From contig OX442314.1 in NCBI GenBank assembly GCA_949358305.1, positions 26,893,118 to 26,957,117 on the forward strand: a stretch of 64,000 nucleotides of DNA, read 5' to 3'. Positions 33,657 through 44,647 of this stretch are shown here, piece after piece (position 1 is the stretch's first letter; each line of letters begins with the position of its first letter). The notes below the pieces were generated by a model. That model saw only the letters and a program-made list of their open reading frames with translations. It made no database searches and had not been told where the DNA came from. The stretch is from Strigamia acuminata. Taxonomy: Eukaryota > Arthropoda > Chilopoda > Geophilomorpha > Linotaeniidae. Position numbers and translations under genes: made by a program.

Positions 33657-35230
33657 TGTGACGATTCTACTTTTGGCTGAATAATTAGCCATTTAAGAGT
33701 GATAAATCGGTTTAAACAAGACATTACTACATCTAGTAACAACCTAACCGAGATAAGCTACGGAAGTCTGTACAACGTGAATATGTGACCAAATATAATA
33801 ACTTACGATTTTGTGCGATATAATTACATGTTTATTAACATTACAACTGGGTTGAGGTTCTGGATAAGTGTAACGGCGGCTACACTGGTTGAGGATCCGG
33901 GCGATGCTGTTCGAGTGGTGCGGCTGACTTTGCGGCATCGTCACAGTTAGCGCTACGGAGACGTATTCGGTCCCGCAGCTCGGATATCTATTAACACGAA
34001 GAATCCTTCGTATTTGGTCGGGAATGTTCATTAGAATATTCCGTGTTCAAATCAACAAAGCATTATTGGTGTAATATAACAAATGAATTGTTATATTGTT
34101 ATTCTATGGGCGGGGACAGTCACGACAGTCGAGGGGACCATCGCGGGAGTTGTTGAGGCTCCATCCGCCAGCATGCCTTACGACGACAAGATCTCGTGAT
34201 CAGGCGCCGGGTATTTGTTTTCTGCGTTAAGTCGCTTTCAGTGGTACCAACCACTGGGTAAACAGTTCCTGGGGGACTACCAGATCGGCATTACCAATAC
34301 CCGAGTATTTGTTTAGCGCAAGGTATGAATGCAATTGCTCATGGGCTACCAACCCGGTGCGTCGCCTGTGAATAAGGCTTTTACCGACCTTAGACAAGTC
34401 TTGCCTACTTAACGGAAGGGCCAATGCACTGCATCGGAACCCTGGGGATACGGTTTGCCCATATTTGTTAAACAGGTTCGACTTCCCGTATATGTGCTCT
34501 GGCAGAGCATCTGACCTATGATCGGAGAATCGCGCAAATAGATGCGACTATCACCGATCATATAATTTGATATTTGTTTAACGGTGTTAATCAATCCCGT
34601 GCATGGACGATATACTATGCCACCGTACGAAATCTAACTGTCCCTTGGAACAGCAAGCTAGTGCTACGGGGCCATTTCATGTTGTTAACATGTCTACTGG
34701 AGTTAGCCTTCCCAGATATGCCCTACAACAAGCAATAATGTGATAGTAATAATACATATCCATTGAGAGCTGAGGAGGCCTGATGTGTCGATAGGAAAGT
34801 GAGATCAAGCGATAACAGCATTTCAACTACAGACAATATAAACATATTCAGAATCAAGCCAAGGGGGTCGCGCTGGTGAAAACCAGAGCTTATATAGTTC
34901 TAGAGAACAATCAGATTGGTGACAGCCAATCAGATGCCTGAATCGATGGATTCGTGGATCACTAGTCCGGACCTAATATTGAACTGGGTCCAGAAGAGTC
35001 CGATTGGTTCTCTTCAGAAGGTAAGTACAACAGAATATTGATTCGATAGAATCAATATCTCAAGTAAATAATACTTTGTGGAGTCGAATAAAATACTGTA
35101 TATTTTATTCGCAACGTTTATATTAATTCTTAATATAACTCGTAACTTTATCGAGTTTAAACTGCGCGCGTTTAGATAAACAGCGCCATCTAGTGTGAAC
35201 ATTGGATAATACGGTTTTATAACCGTCACA
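33657..35230 (-). repeat. E2 5' LTR (right copy)
   Basis: This is an uninterrupted 1574-bp LTR with the same termini as the left copy. It carries a GTAAGT donor on the minus strand (33801-33806), 144 bp before the LTR end. The ~1.1-kb leader to gag (32541-33636) has no gene. Confidence 0.92.
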
Positions 35231-35761
35231 TGCCATTTTACATTACAACAAGTAGTTGAACATTAATTTAATTTACAGCTACTGTATTCAGGCTTTTTTG
35301 GGAGGTGCAACATAATATGAGTAAAAAATTTGGCGGGGTAATGTATCCTCTTAGTTTATTCTTGGATAATACCATGTTCACACAACTCGATTCCACGGAT
35401 TTGAATTGGAATTCATTAAATAATGTCAGCAGTCTGTAGCATTCCATTGTTGCTACTAAAACCCGGTTTGGTTTGATTGAATCACATTTTGGTGTCAACA
35501 CAACTCCATCTAAGTAAATATTGGAACTGTTCAGTTGGATCAGATCAGATCTAGCCAAACTCGATCCATTGGTTTGAACATGATATAAGATTTAGCCTCG
35601 GAATCCAATCCAAACAGGAAGCACGAGAGATTCTGGTTTTTGTTAATAATAAAATCATAATATCAAGATATTTAGATTGTTGCCTAATCATGGTGTTGTA
35701 ATTTTGGGATTAATCTATAAAAAATGGAAATTATTTGTCATATAAGTATAATATATTTTAC

Positions 35762-35863
35762 TTCGAAAGATGATATTTGCAGTATTGACATGGTAGACAT
35801 AATGATGTTCCGTCGACTTGTAAGAATAGATTGGATTTTAGCTCCAGGTGGACGAAGGTACAA
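35762..35863 (-). CDS. DEG/ENaC-like channel, module 2 ectodomain exon
   Basis: This 102-bp exon (34 codons, phase 0 to 0) lies between acceptor ttttgcag and donor GAA|GTAAAA. It encodes LYLRPPG... to ...LQISSFE, a plausible mid-ectodomain segment, and takes the place that 39644-39733 has in module 1. The next exon is at 20343, on the far side of E2. Confidence 0.6.
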
Positions 35864-36214
35864 CTGCAAAATTAAATAATAATAAAAAAAACTTGATGCT
35901 ACCCAATAATTTAAAACGATAATTTCATTATTTATACAGCATGTAGTAATGTGAGTGCGGAAAGGCATCATATAGTATACGGTAGATCGAGGAGAAACAC
36001 ATTATGGCGTACCAAGAAGTCAATGGGCCCATTAGCGAGTTGGGTTTGATGGGCCCTTTATCACAGATGTAGCTTACACACCAGTAAGATTTTTCGGTAC
36101 TCACAGGATCACTTTAAAACCTTCATAGGCCCTTCATAGGCATATGTGTGAAATTTTGACAGTTTCTTTTGCGAATCTTTTGTATTAATCTAGTAAGTAA
36201 AATAAACGTCTACC

Positions 36215-37121
36215 GGCTCTGAACAAAACGCAGGGTACACCCAAAATGGGGTACCCAATTTGGGTACCCAAGTGCAACGAAATTTATCTATTTAAAAATA
36301 AAAAGTTGCACTTTTCTTTAAGATTTGTTATATTTTGACATCATTTAAGTCATGTAGAAAAATGATAACATTGATTGGGAATTATTTCTTCCACAAATAT
36401 AACTGATTCGTTTTTTTAAGATAAATCATTCCTCCTTTTTGGTTTTACAAAACCAGGAGGAGTTACTCAATCAACCAGAAAAAAATATCAACTGTGTTTG
36501 GATCATAACAGGATGTCAGAAATAATGGTAAAGTTTTTCTTTCTTTTTTAAATGATTTTGATGATTTTTTGAAAGTGTTTTAATAATTTTATGTTTAATT
36601 TTGATAATTTTTAGTTTTATTTTGATAATTTTTAGTTTTATTTTGATAATTTTTAGTTTTATTTTGATAATTTTTAGTTTTATTTTGATAATTTTTAGTT
36701 TTATTTTGATAATTTTTAGTTTTATTTTGATAATTTTTAGTTTTATTTTGATAATTTTTAGTTTAATTTGGATAATTTTGTGTTTAATTTGGATAATTTT
36801 ATGTCTTGTTAGTCTGTTGACCACTTCTGGGTCCCGTAGCTCCACCAAGGGCCGATTATTGAAAAGTAAAGTGACCGTTGGTCATCCCACGATCTCAATA
36901 CATGGTAATGTTTATGATCGTTGATACTAATGGGACAAGGGCTGGCAGTTTTGGAAGTGACTGCCACAACAGATTTAGTCTGTTTTCAATCACAGTGGGC
37001 ATAATAAAAATTAAATTGAATTCTGAAAATTTGTAAAAAATTTGATTAATCATTTCAGGAAATTTTGGGTACCCAAATTGGGTACCCCATTTTGGGTGTA
37101 CCCTGCGTTTTGTTCAGAGCC
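36215..37121. mobile_element. 907-bp MITE with 57-bp inverted repeats and 9-bp TSD
   Basis: The termini ggctctgaacaaaacgc... are inverted copies of each other over about 57 bp. The target duplication acgtctacc (36206-36214, 37122-37130) is perfect. There is no transposase. The 9-bp TSD suggests a Mutator-like family distinct from that at 21587. The element lies in a channel-gene intron. Confidence 0.85.
36599..36785. repeat. 21-bp minisatellite inside the MITE
   Basis: Eight near-perfect copies of ttttgataatttttagtttta are followed by degenerate ones. The unit is a multiple of three, which creates long meaningless reading frames on both strands. Confidence 0.9.
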
Positions 37122-37315
37122 ACGTCTACCCCCCTTCGAATTCCTGCTAGCATGAAATCCTGAGTTGTGACTCGTTCGAATCGGGTTGTTTCGATTTAAC
37201 CAAGTTTTGCAAAAGAGCGTAATCATTGACGGTGGGTCGTCGATATTCGTAATCGTCGACGATTTAACCCGAGCTCATACTTTTGTTGCGGTAAAAAACC
37301 CTTCTGTTATCTTAC

Positions 37316-37402
37316 CTGCCATAATCCATCAGAACAGTCATTACTCTTTCCTTTTATAAGAGCAATAAAGAATGCAGATGCAGCTCCAGCGTACTTTAGA
37401 GG
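37316..37402 (-). CDS. DEG/ENaC-like channel, module 2 early ectodomain exon
   Basis: This 87-bp exon (29 codons, phase 0 to 0) lies between an acceptor ending tttagag and donor CAG|GTAAGA. It encodes PLKYAGAAS...CSDGLWQ. The phases fit both the preceding TM1 exon (ending 38228) and the following exon (35863). The sequence itself is not a strong family signature. Confidence 0.55.
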
Positions 37403-37718
37403 CTCTAAAACAAAATAAAATGGATCTTTAATTCTTCATTTTATATTATTTTTATAACTTTTTCTGTACCGATGGTAAATTCCAAGCATGTTCCTGAATG
37501 CAGTTTTAAGTCATTGGTAATGTACGTTACATTTAACTCGAATACCTAGAATAATGTGAACAGCAGCATTAATTAAAATCAACTGATCCTGAAATAGATT
37601 GCATAAACAAAAAAGCAAAAAAAAATCATATTCTGCCTCCAACTGCAGTGGTTTTGGAACTTGGATGCATACTGTAGCTGAAACTGACAAAATTTAAATT
37701 TTTCCACTAACGTTAATT

Positions 37719-38096
37719 TGTGAGAGTGGACGGACACCATTCAGGCACGGGAATGCCCGTGGTCACAGCTATGTTCAGTTGGCCCATGGTTGATTGCTCA
37801 GGGTACTGGGACTGGCGTACCGGCCGAGTCTCTGAGTATCACCATGGTGAACAAGAGTGGAGCAGAACCGCTAGGTGTTAACCAGAGCTGTTCCCACAAG
37901 ACTCTCAGCTCCAACAGGATGTTGGACCTTATATAGTCCACTCTTGCACCATGGGTCCGAGAGTACCTTTCCTATTGGTTGAGGGACCACTGACCGGATA
38001 TGACGTCATCCTGGTCACTGCCCCTAACCCATCAACGCCACCTGGTTGGACTGGGCCATGCGGGAATGGTGTTGCAGTGGCCGGTTATCGGTCACA
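37719..38096. repeat. probable solo LTR
   Basis: A 378-bp GC-richer block begins tgtgagag and ends cggtcaca, with a TATA-like tatatag near 37931. The flanks are aatt and agtt, a 4-bp duplication with one change. It lies in a channel-gene intron. No second copy is present here. Confidence 0.4.
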
Positions 38097-38227
38097 AGTT
38101 CATTAACTTTCAACACTTTTTAGAGCATGTGAATTAAAATCCTTCAGGTTCAGTTATTCAGTTTATGGTTCCAATAAGCAATAACAATTGGCACACGGAA
38201 AGACAAATAAACGTGAATGCCACTTAC

Positions 38228-39065
38228 CTTTGGAACAAAGTTCATTGCGATTTTATTCAATTTAGGCTTTTGATATCTCCATAAATTTTTGAGCGATGGG
38301 TTCTTATCACTGTTCATTAGATCAATGAAATGAATTTTGCATGGATCTTTCATAATCTTCTTTGCGTATCGTTCTCTGTATGTGGTCATTAGTATGCCAT
38401 CTTTGCAGGCAATTATATTAGGCATGTAAATTGTATCGTTTTCTTTAACTTCAACTACGACTTTGATTGGTTCGCTGTAGTATAGCTGTATTTTCGTTGC
38501 AGTTAAATATACGGCAATTATGGTATTTGTCAATAACACAATTAAACATACGAAACGACCAATCGATGGCATTTTATGTGAAGTATCGTGGCTTGTTTTA
38601 GACATTACTTTGTCATGTATCTTCACTATTTTACTTTTAAGGCTTGTGTTTGATTGACGAAGAGGCTGAGAATTGTATCTTCTAATTTTCTCGTGCAGTC
38701 GCTTAATCAATGCTTGTCCTATTGCTACCAAGGATAACAATGATAATCCCAATGAAAATCCCAAATTTCCGCCAAAGTCTATTAGCAATGCGATTATGTC
38801 GTAGTCAGGCACTTCAGTCATGACTATGAATGTTGTATCAGGCTGTTTCATTTCGACGACAACTGTACTCTCGTCGGGTGATCTCGCTGAGGTTACTTCC
38901 GATATGTATATTTGCTTTGTGCATGGTCTCAAGCAACCACAATCCAATGTCGCTTTTGTTGATAATACAGTTTTGAATGTGTTGCCATGAATTTTAGCAA
39001 CAATGGTTTTATCTTTTACCTCGCTGCAATCCTTAATTTCATTGTTAAAATCCATATACGGTAGT
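38228..39065 (-). CDS. DEG/ENaC-like channel, exon joining TM2 of module 1 to TM1 of module 2
   Basis: This 838-bp exon starts after acceptor tttaaatttcag and ends at donor AAG|GTAAGT. In order it encodes: an LPY start, CGCLRPC (CxCxPxC), TM2 with FSLGLSLLSLV (G-x-S filter; the usual Glu after it is Ala here), a basic linker of about 65 residues, a second hydrophobic segment (FVCLIVLLTNTIIAVYL), and PNIIACKDG (like the post-TM1 P-x-x-x-x-C motif). No stop separates the two halves, so two channel subunits are joined in one polypeptide. Readings with two separate genes would need a stop and a start in the linker; an internal Met is present but no stop. Confidence 0.8.
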
Positions 39066-39183
39066 CTGAAATTTAAAAAGACTTTATTTATATCAGCAAT
39101 CAGAAGAAAATGTGTGTTTTTAGATTTTAAAGTTAGATTTCAAGTCTGATAAACTTGATTATATAGTTAATATTTTGACTAAC

Positions 39184-39287
39184 CGGCATTCAGGTTTCTC
39201 TTTCTGAGCCAAACATTCTTCGTAACACTTTATGCTATCTTTTACGTTTGAGTTGCACCCAGGTTGTTGTGATGGTAGGAAATTGTA
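39184..39287 (-). CDS. DEG/ENaC-like channel, module 1 Cys-rich ectodomain exon
   Basis: This 104-bp exon lies between acceptor ttaatttccag and donor CG|GTTAGT. It encodes Cys residues in GCNSN, KCYEEC and PEC, matching the exon at 20234-20343 in position and phase. A 118-bp intron (39066-39183) follows and the split codon restores Arg. Confidence 0.75.
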
Positions 39288-39643
39288 CTGGAAATTAAAA
39301 TTTTAGTTACTTTTTATTCTTGTACAATCGAAGTCCAACAATTTTGTATAGCACACAAAGGCAATGTCTAGTGCCAGGGTAAAATGACTTCTTCTAAATC
39401 ATCCTACTCTTCTCAATTTAGCAACAAATTTTTGGTGACTGAGAAACTTTCTTGCAAGAAGAACATGTCAACCAGGATAGTGTTCGATTTATTAACAAAT
39501 GAGGGTTTTATCTTTAGTTTGAAATGATAACGCGAGCATGTGCCCTTAATTAGAGTATAAGAACGGAAAAAAATAACAAAAAAGTAAATAAATAACTAGA
39601 TTTTTCCCTGTCAATAGACATTTGCAAACATATATGTAGATAC

Positions 39644-39733
39644 CTGTCGCGAATGATAATTCACTAACAACATATTGCCCATTTCCGCTGGTGCTGCGTA
39701 TTCAAAAGTCATTAGAGGATTTACGGCCATTAT
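39644..39733 (-). CDS. DEG/ENaC-like channel, module 1 mid-ectodomain exon
   Basis: This 90-bp exon (phase 0 to 0) lies between acceptor tttttgatag and donor CAG|GTATCT. It encodes a segment ending LLVNYHSRQ that leads into the Cys-rich exon, as the R-x-C region does in family members. Confidence 0.65.
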
Positions 39734-39987
39734 CTATCAAAAACAAATTTAATTTAGCAATAAATAATAGGCGCATTCACAAATGCAAGCTGATCTTGCA
39801 GTTAAACAGGTTCTGCTGTTTAAATGTTGTGCGCATGCACACTGCGGCTGAAAACTGACTAAATTAGCCGATATTTTTTACGTTAGATTGGGATAATCAG
39901 TTTAAACGGCAGTTTAAATATGTTGTTTAAGATTTAGTTTAGTCTAAATGATTATAAACATGTGCAGTAATCTAATCATGTCCATGT

Positions 39988-40329
39988 TAGGGTTCAACCG
40001 TAATACCCAGCTTTGGAGAGCATACTCTAGCCAGTTTGACCTGAGCACAGAGCTGTAACGTCCTGCAGACGTTATGCACAGAGCTGTCAACGATCGAGAT
40101 GATATGATCGGCGACGAAACGATCGGCGATGATACGATCGGCGATGATACGATCGGCAACGAAACGATCAGCGACGAAACATCGGCGACGAAATAACCTG
40201 ACAACAAACTAATACCACAACACACAAGAAACAGAAAACAGGATCATTTCGACGCCAATTTAGGCGACGAAATGATCGGCGACGAAACGTGGGCGACGAA
40301 ATGATTTAACTCCGTTGAACCGTAATACC
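39988..40329. repeat. duplicated segment and cgatcggcgacgaaa tandem repeats
   Basis: The text ttcaaccgtaatacccagctttgg (39990 onward) recurs at 40313-40329 and continues at 44772 beyond E3, so a roughly 330-bp unit was tandemly duplicated before E3 inserted. Between the copies (about 40096-40310) are irregular repeats of a 15-base unit, cgatcggcgacgaaa or close variants. Confidence 0.65.
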
Positions 40330-40453
40330 TGTAACATAACGAGATAAATCATGGCCGTGTCGTTATGTTGAGACTCGGGCTAAAACCTGGCTCTATTGTT
40401 TATTCGTTAGTCACGCCACCACTTGTGGCAGCACCGTACAACAACATGTTACA
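40330..40453 (-). repeat. E3 3' LTR
   Basis: The 124-bp LTR begins tgtaac and ends gttaca. I see no difference from 44648-44771. The minus-strand purine tract aaaaaaaagggaga lies beside it at 40454-40467. Confidence 0.92.
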
Positions 40454-40606
40454 TCTCCCTTTTTTTTAAAAAACAAATGAGTAAATACTAATAATAAACA
40501 TGAGAGATTATAAAACAAAATCAGATTAGATATGACTAGCAATGAGTTATTTAACTTACTAAAACAAACAAACACACAACTTTAAATACGAGTATTAGTA
40601 TTATAA

Positions 40607-41632
40607 TTATAAGTTCAATTTGTCCGGTGGTCGGCTGATCCGTCCGCTGCGAGTCACCGTCACTCTTGGTCCGCACACGATCGGTGATGATTGCGTCGCC
40701 GGCTGCGATGATTGTTCTGCCGCAACCGGAACGCCTGGTGGATCTGGAATCGCCTCTGATTGATGGGCCTCCAGGTTAGGCCTGGACTGTGAACGACTGC
40801 TCTGCGATGTGACAGGTAACTTCGCCTTCGTCTGCTTGAGATGCGACGTGTTCCGCCTCATCACTCGTCCATCAGGAAACTCCACCTTGAACGATCTCGG
40901 TCCCTCAGCACCTTCTTTTATTCTTCCTCCTTCCCAATGCCGATGATTGGTTCGCACCCTGACCTCCATGTTTGGCTCAACCGGGACAGCTGGCTTCGCT
41001 GTGCGATCCGCATACAGTTTCTGTCGCTGCCGCTCATCTTGCAACGCCGCCGGTACGTCCTTCTCCACTTTTGGTTGCAATAATTGTCGGCCACCGGTCA
41101 AATGGGATCGCGTTCTTCTGCTGAACAACCGTTGTGCCGGAGAACCCAAACTCGCGCTTCTTGGAGTGTTTCTCCAATTCAGAAATGCCAATTGCAAATC
41201 TGTTCCGTCTTTATTGCATTTCTGAATTATATTCTTTACGCTTTGAACCGCCCTTTCTGCTAATCCATTGGCCCTTGGGAACCGCGGCGACGACGTTTGA
41301 TGTAGAAATCCCCACTCTTTGGCGAATTGTGCAAACTCACGCGACGAGTATTGAGGACCATTGTCGCTTTCAACCACTTCTGGAATCCCATGAACCCCGA
41401 ACCAGCGTTTCATCTTGTCTATTATTTCGCTAGACACTGTCGTATTTAATTCCGTCACCTCCGAAAAACCTGAATAACTGTCCGTGACTACTAAATAGTC
41501 TTGTCCTTTTATTTCAAAAAGATCCGTTGCCACTCTTTCCCACGGCAATTCCGGGACCGGCTTATTCATGATTGGTTCCTGATCATTATCGCGTTGTGTG
41601 CTTTGGCATACACTGCATTTTTGCACAAATTC
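40607..41632 (-). pseudogene. pol: E3 integrase core and C-terminus
   Basis: This reads in the same frame as the upstream gag-pol but is separated from it by TAA at 41633-41635. It holds the second half of the zinc finger (CSVC), the DDE core (ATDLFE, ESDNGP, NGLAERA) and a basic C-terminal domain with a Pro/Ser-rich tail. The stop falls between the His pair and Cys pair of the finger. Confidence 0.85.
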
Positions 41633-44572
41633 TTAAATTTCCGTGCTCATACCCAACCAAAATACTGCTTCTCGGGCTCGGCGAATTGACGACTGTATAC
41701 CCAGATGCCCCAAATGAATATACTTCAAATAGTGTGGTTGCAGCTCTCTAGGAATTATTGGTCTGCTATTCTTGAACAATATTCCATTATATACTGCGAT
41801 TTCATCTCGGAAACTCCAAAATGGCTTGACTGCCACTGGCGCCTCCTCTTTGCTTGCCGGCCAGCCCTTCAAAACAATTTCGATCAATTGCTGACTCTCA
41901 AAATCCTCCTTAATTGCTTGTTGCAATTTTTCCATTGCCTCTCCCGTCATTGGCAACACAATGTGCACCTGCAACTCTTCGGGATCTTCATCAGGCTTGA
42001 CTGGCAGACAATCTCGGCTGAGTGCATCCGCCACCGGAATGTCCGTCCCTTTTTTGTAAATTATTTCTGGCCCGTAAGGTAACAAATCAAAGAAAATTCT
42101 CTGCAAACGCGCCGGAGCTCGGTCTATGGTCTTCTTAGCAATGGCTTCCAGCGGCTTATGATCCGTCTCGACAATCAACTTCTTCCCATAGATGTAATCA
42201 TGGAATTTGAAACACCCAAACCGAATAGCATACGCTTCCTTCTCTATTTGTGGGTATCTCTGTTGACACGACGTCAATGCCTGCGTCGCATAGCATACAG
42301 GTTTCCCATCTTGAAACAATGCCGCCCCCACCGCATGAGAACTGGCATCAACGGAAAGAACGACGTCCTTGTTGACATCATAATATGCTAATACCGGTCT
42401 GGTCTTCAATGCCGCTTTTATCTGCATAACTGCCGACTCCTGATCGTGCGACCATTCCCAAGCAACCGCCTTCGGCAACAACTTGCGCAATGGTTCCGTC
42501 AACACCGAATAATTCGGCAAAAATTGCGCCAAGTACACCGTCATCCCTAAAAATCTTCTCAACTCGTCCTTGCACGATGGAGATTTAAGCCTGTCGATCG
42601 CCTCGACCTTTTCGGGATCCGGTTTAATGCCGTCTTGCGTCAAGATATGGCCCAAAAATTTTATTTCTGTTGCCTCCAACACGCATTTTTCTTTGTTCAA
42701 CCGCAACCCTTTTTCATAAATCCGTCGCAGTACCTTATTGACCAAACTCCTTAATTCGGCCAACGTTTCCGCAAACAAAAGTACATCATCGATTGATACA
42801 TCCGTGTTTGAAATCCCTTCTAGTATTTCTTCCATCATCTGCTGGAATACTTCAGGCGCGGAAATTAATCCGAACGGTAATCGAAGACATCGGTATCGCC
42901 CCCACGGCGTATTCACTGTCAAATAATTCGCCGTCCGCTTAGTAACCTTGGATTGCCAATACCCGTGCTTTAAATCCAGTTTCGCAAAATATTTCGCATT
43001 CTTAACTCGAGCCTTAATGTTTTCAAATGTCTTTAGCGGATAATGCCGTCTTTTCACGTGCTTGTTGACATCCGTCAGGTCGATGCACAGCCGAATTTTC
43101 TTTCCGCGTTGTACAATGACTAACGGACTCACCGCTGGTGTTGGTTCCGTCACTGGCTCAATTACTTCCATTTTCACCATGCGGTCCAACTCTGCTTTGA
43201 CTCGATCTTTTAATGTATGTGGAATTTTGCGCGGTGGATGTATTGTGAACTGCGTTGTCTCATCTATATCAACGTCATAAATAAAGTCCTTTGCGCATCC
43301 AAGTCCTTCAAACACTTGCTTCTTAATTTCCGCATCCGTTAACTCCGGATTTATCGTGTCCACACGCGTAACTAAATTCAATTTGCTGCACGTGTTTTTA
43401 CCGAAAATTGCTGGCACTTTTTCATCAACAACTTGAAATGCCACTCGCGCCCGCATTTCCTTGACTTTACAATTAATGACAACTTCACCCAGTACGGCCA
43501 TATGATGTCCCGTGAACGACTTCAACTGCTTTGTGCGCGATGCATCTAATTGCAGTCCAAGCTTCCGTACTACAGCTGCTGATATGACATTGCATCTTGC
43601 CCCGGAATCCAATTTTATGTCCAGTTGCAACTTGTTATTTAGCTTAACTCGCTCATACCAGTCCTCATTGTCATCAATGCTGTCAGTAATAATTCTGCGT
43701 ACCACCATGGTCCCGTACAATTCGTCATCATCATCCTCGTCCTCTGTCTCGGCTGCTATTGCGCCCACTTCCTTTTTTGTGGCTTCCTTTTTTGTTGAAT
43801 TCGCCCTTTCTGCCTGCTTCATGCGACATGCTACCGCAAAATGCCCTTTCTTGTGACATTTATTACATTTCTGGTTAAATGCTGGGCATTTTCCATACTC
43901 ATGCCCTCTGTTGCATCGATTGCAGGTTTTGGCGCCACCTGTGGACGATTTTTGGAACTGCGCCGGTCGCTTACCGGGTTTTATAAAGTCCACTTTAATT
44001 TCTTCTGTTTCTTTTATTGTTTTTACTTGCTTTTCCGCACTCTCTGCTGCTCTAGCAATTTGAATTGCCTTTAGCACTGTTAATCCGGTTTCTTCCAACA
44101 ATCGCTGGCGCACCACTTCACTTCGAATGCCGCACACAATTTTGTCTCGCAACAGCCCATCTTCCAGCGCTGCAAATGCGCATTTGGCCATTTTCGTCCG
44201 TGCATCGGTTAAAAATTCGTCAAACGATTGTCCTTCTTTTTGTATAAGGCGGAAGAACTCATACCTGCAAAACGTTTCGCTTTCTATAGGCTCAAAATGC
44301 GTTTTGAACTTGTTTTTCACCGCAGTTATGTCCTTTTTTTCTGCTTCAGTCAGCGCCAACGTCTTGAAAATTCGTCTGGCTTCTGGCCCAACACAAGTCA
44401 TTAATGCTGCTACTTGAATTTCTGCCGATTGACCCACGAGACTCGCCGCCTTTGCGTACCAGTCGTACGCGTCGATCCACTCCTCCCATGCGGTCGCCAT
44501 GCCGTCGCTGGAAATTATGAGCGGTTTCGGCTGTCGTATGCCTGCTGGTGGCCGTACCTGCTCTGCAGCCAT
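41633..44572 (-). CDS. gag-pol: E3 Gag-Pol fusion (Gag, protease, RT, RNase H, start of integrase)
   Basis: The protein is 979 aa from the ATG at 44570-44572; the frame opens slightly earlier without ATG. Gag has a capsid-like domain and two zinc knuckles (CNRCNRGHEYGKC and CNKCHKKGHFAVAC). The protease has KLDSGARC. RT has an intact first Asp (KLDLKHGY), but its catalytic box reads VSIDDV, with Ser where Tyr is usual. RNase H has LSVDASS. The frame ends at TAA in the integrase finger. A single gag-pol frame without slippage is known in some Ty3/gypsy lineages. Confidence 0.88.
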   Translation of the reverse strand: MAAEQVRPPAGIRQPKPLIISSDGMATAWEEWIDAYDWYAKAASLVGQSAEIQVAALMTCVGPEARRIFKTLALTEAEKKDITAVKNKFKTHFEPIESETFCRYEFFRLIQKEGQSFDEFLTDARTKMAKCAFAALEDGLLRDKIVCGIRSEVVRQRLLEETGLTVLKAIQIARAAESAEKQVKTIKETEEIKVDFIKPGKRPAQFQKSSTGGAKTCNRCNRGHEYGKCPAFNQKCNKCHKKGHFAVACRMKQAERANSTKKEATKKEVGAIAAETEDEDDDDELYGTMVVRRIITDSIDDNEDWYERVKLNNKLQLDIKLDSGARCNVISAAVVRKLGLQLDASRTKQLKSFTGHHMAVLGEVVINCKVKEMRARVAFQVVDEKVPAIFGKNTCSKLNLVTRVDTINPELTDAEIKKQVFEGLGCAKDFIYDVDIDETTQFTIHPPRKIPHTLKDRVKAELDRMVKMEVIEPVTEPTPAVSPLVIVQRGKKIRLCIDLTDVNKHVKRRHYPLKTFENIKARVKNAKYFAKLDLKHGYWQSKVTKRTANYLTVNTPWGRYRCLRLPFGLISAPEVFQQMMEEILEGISNTDVSIDDVLLFAETLAELRSLVNKVLRRIYEKGLRLNKEKCVLEATEIKFLGHILTQDGIKPDPEKVEAIDRLKSPSCKDELRRFLGMTVYLAQFLPNYSVLTEPLRKLLPKAVAWEWSHDQESAVMQIKAALKTRPVLAYYDVNKDVVLSVDASSHAVGAALFQDGKPVCYATQALTSCQQRYPQIEKEAYAIRFGCFKFHDYIYGKKLIVETDHKPLEAIAKKTIDRAPARLQRIFFDLLPYGPEIIYKKGTDIPVADALSRDCLPVKPDEDPEELQVHIVLPMTGEAMEKLQQAIKEDFESQQLIEIVLKGWPASKEEAPVAVKPFWSFRDEIAVYNGILFKNSRPIIPRELQPHYLKYIHLGHLGIQSSIRRAREAVFWLGMSTEI

Positions 44573-44629
44573 CCTGCCTGCTGGTCCTAATCGCAGTTTC
44601 AACCAGATTTGACTGACTAATTGTCCGTT

Positions 44630-44647
44630 TTTTCACTTCTGACACCA
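44630..44647 (-). other. E3 primer-binding site, tRNA-Leu
   Basis: The minus strand reads TGGTGTCAGAAGTGAAAA directly at the LTR edge. It resembles the complement of the tRNA-Leu 3' end (TGGTGTCAGGAGTGGG) with a few mismatches. Confidence 0.7.

Larger units (their letters stand above)
20400..35230 (-). mobile_element. E2: Ty3/gypsy LTR retrotransposon, gag-pol decayed, ORF3 intact
   Basis: LTRs of 1574 bp (left copy enlarged by a nested transposon) bound the element, with a 4-bp target duplication tgcc (20396-20399, 35231-35234). Reading leftward the order is LTR, tRNA-Gln primer site, ~1.1-kb leader, gag, pol, ~1-kb spacer, ORF3, purine tract, LTR. Gag carries one frameshift. Pol carries a TGA, a frameshift in RT and two more in-frame stops. 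ORF3 is open. The LTRs differ at about ten sites, all transitions. Integrase and C-terminal sequence are closest to E4, so the two are relatives. The element lies in an intron of the channel gene, in the sense orientation. Confidence 0.92.

Noticed and set aside
35268-35558. 96-codon minus-strand frame next to E2, considered as a channel exon
   Set aside because: Exons 35762-35863 and 20234-20343 already join in phase and match the module 1 layout, and the frame has no clear flanking splice sites.
36516-36924. Long reading frames on both strands full of ILIIFSF- or KIIKIKL-type repeats
   Set aside because: They are translations of the 21-bp minisatellite, whose unit is a multiple of three.
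36060-40320. CRISPR array or bacterial-type system suggested by short repeats
   Set aside because: The repeats are contiguous or degenerate, lack unique spacers and cas genes, and the context is eukaryotic.
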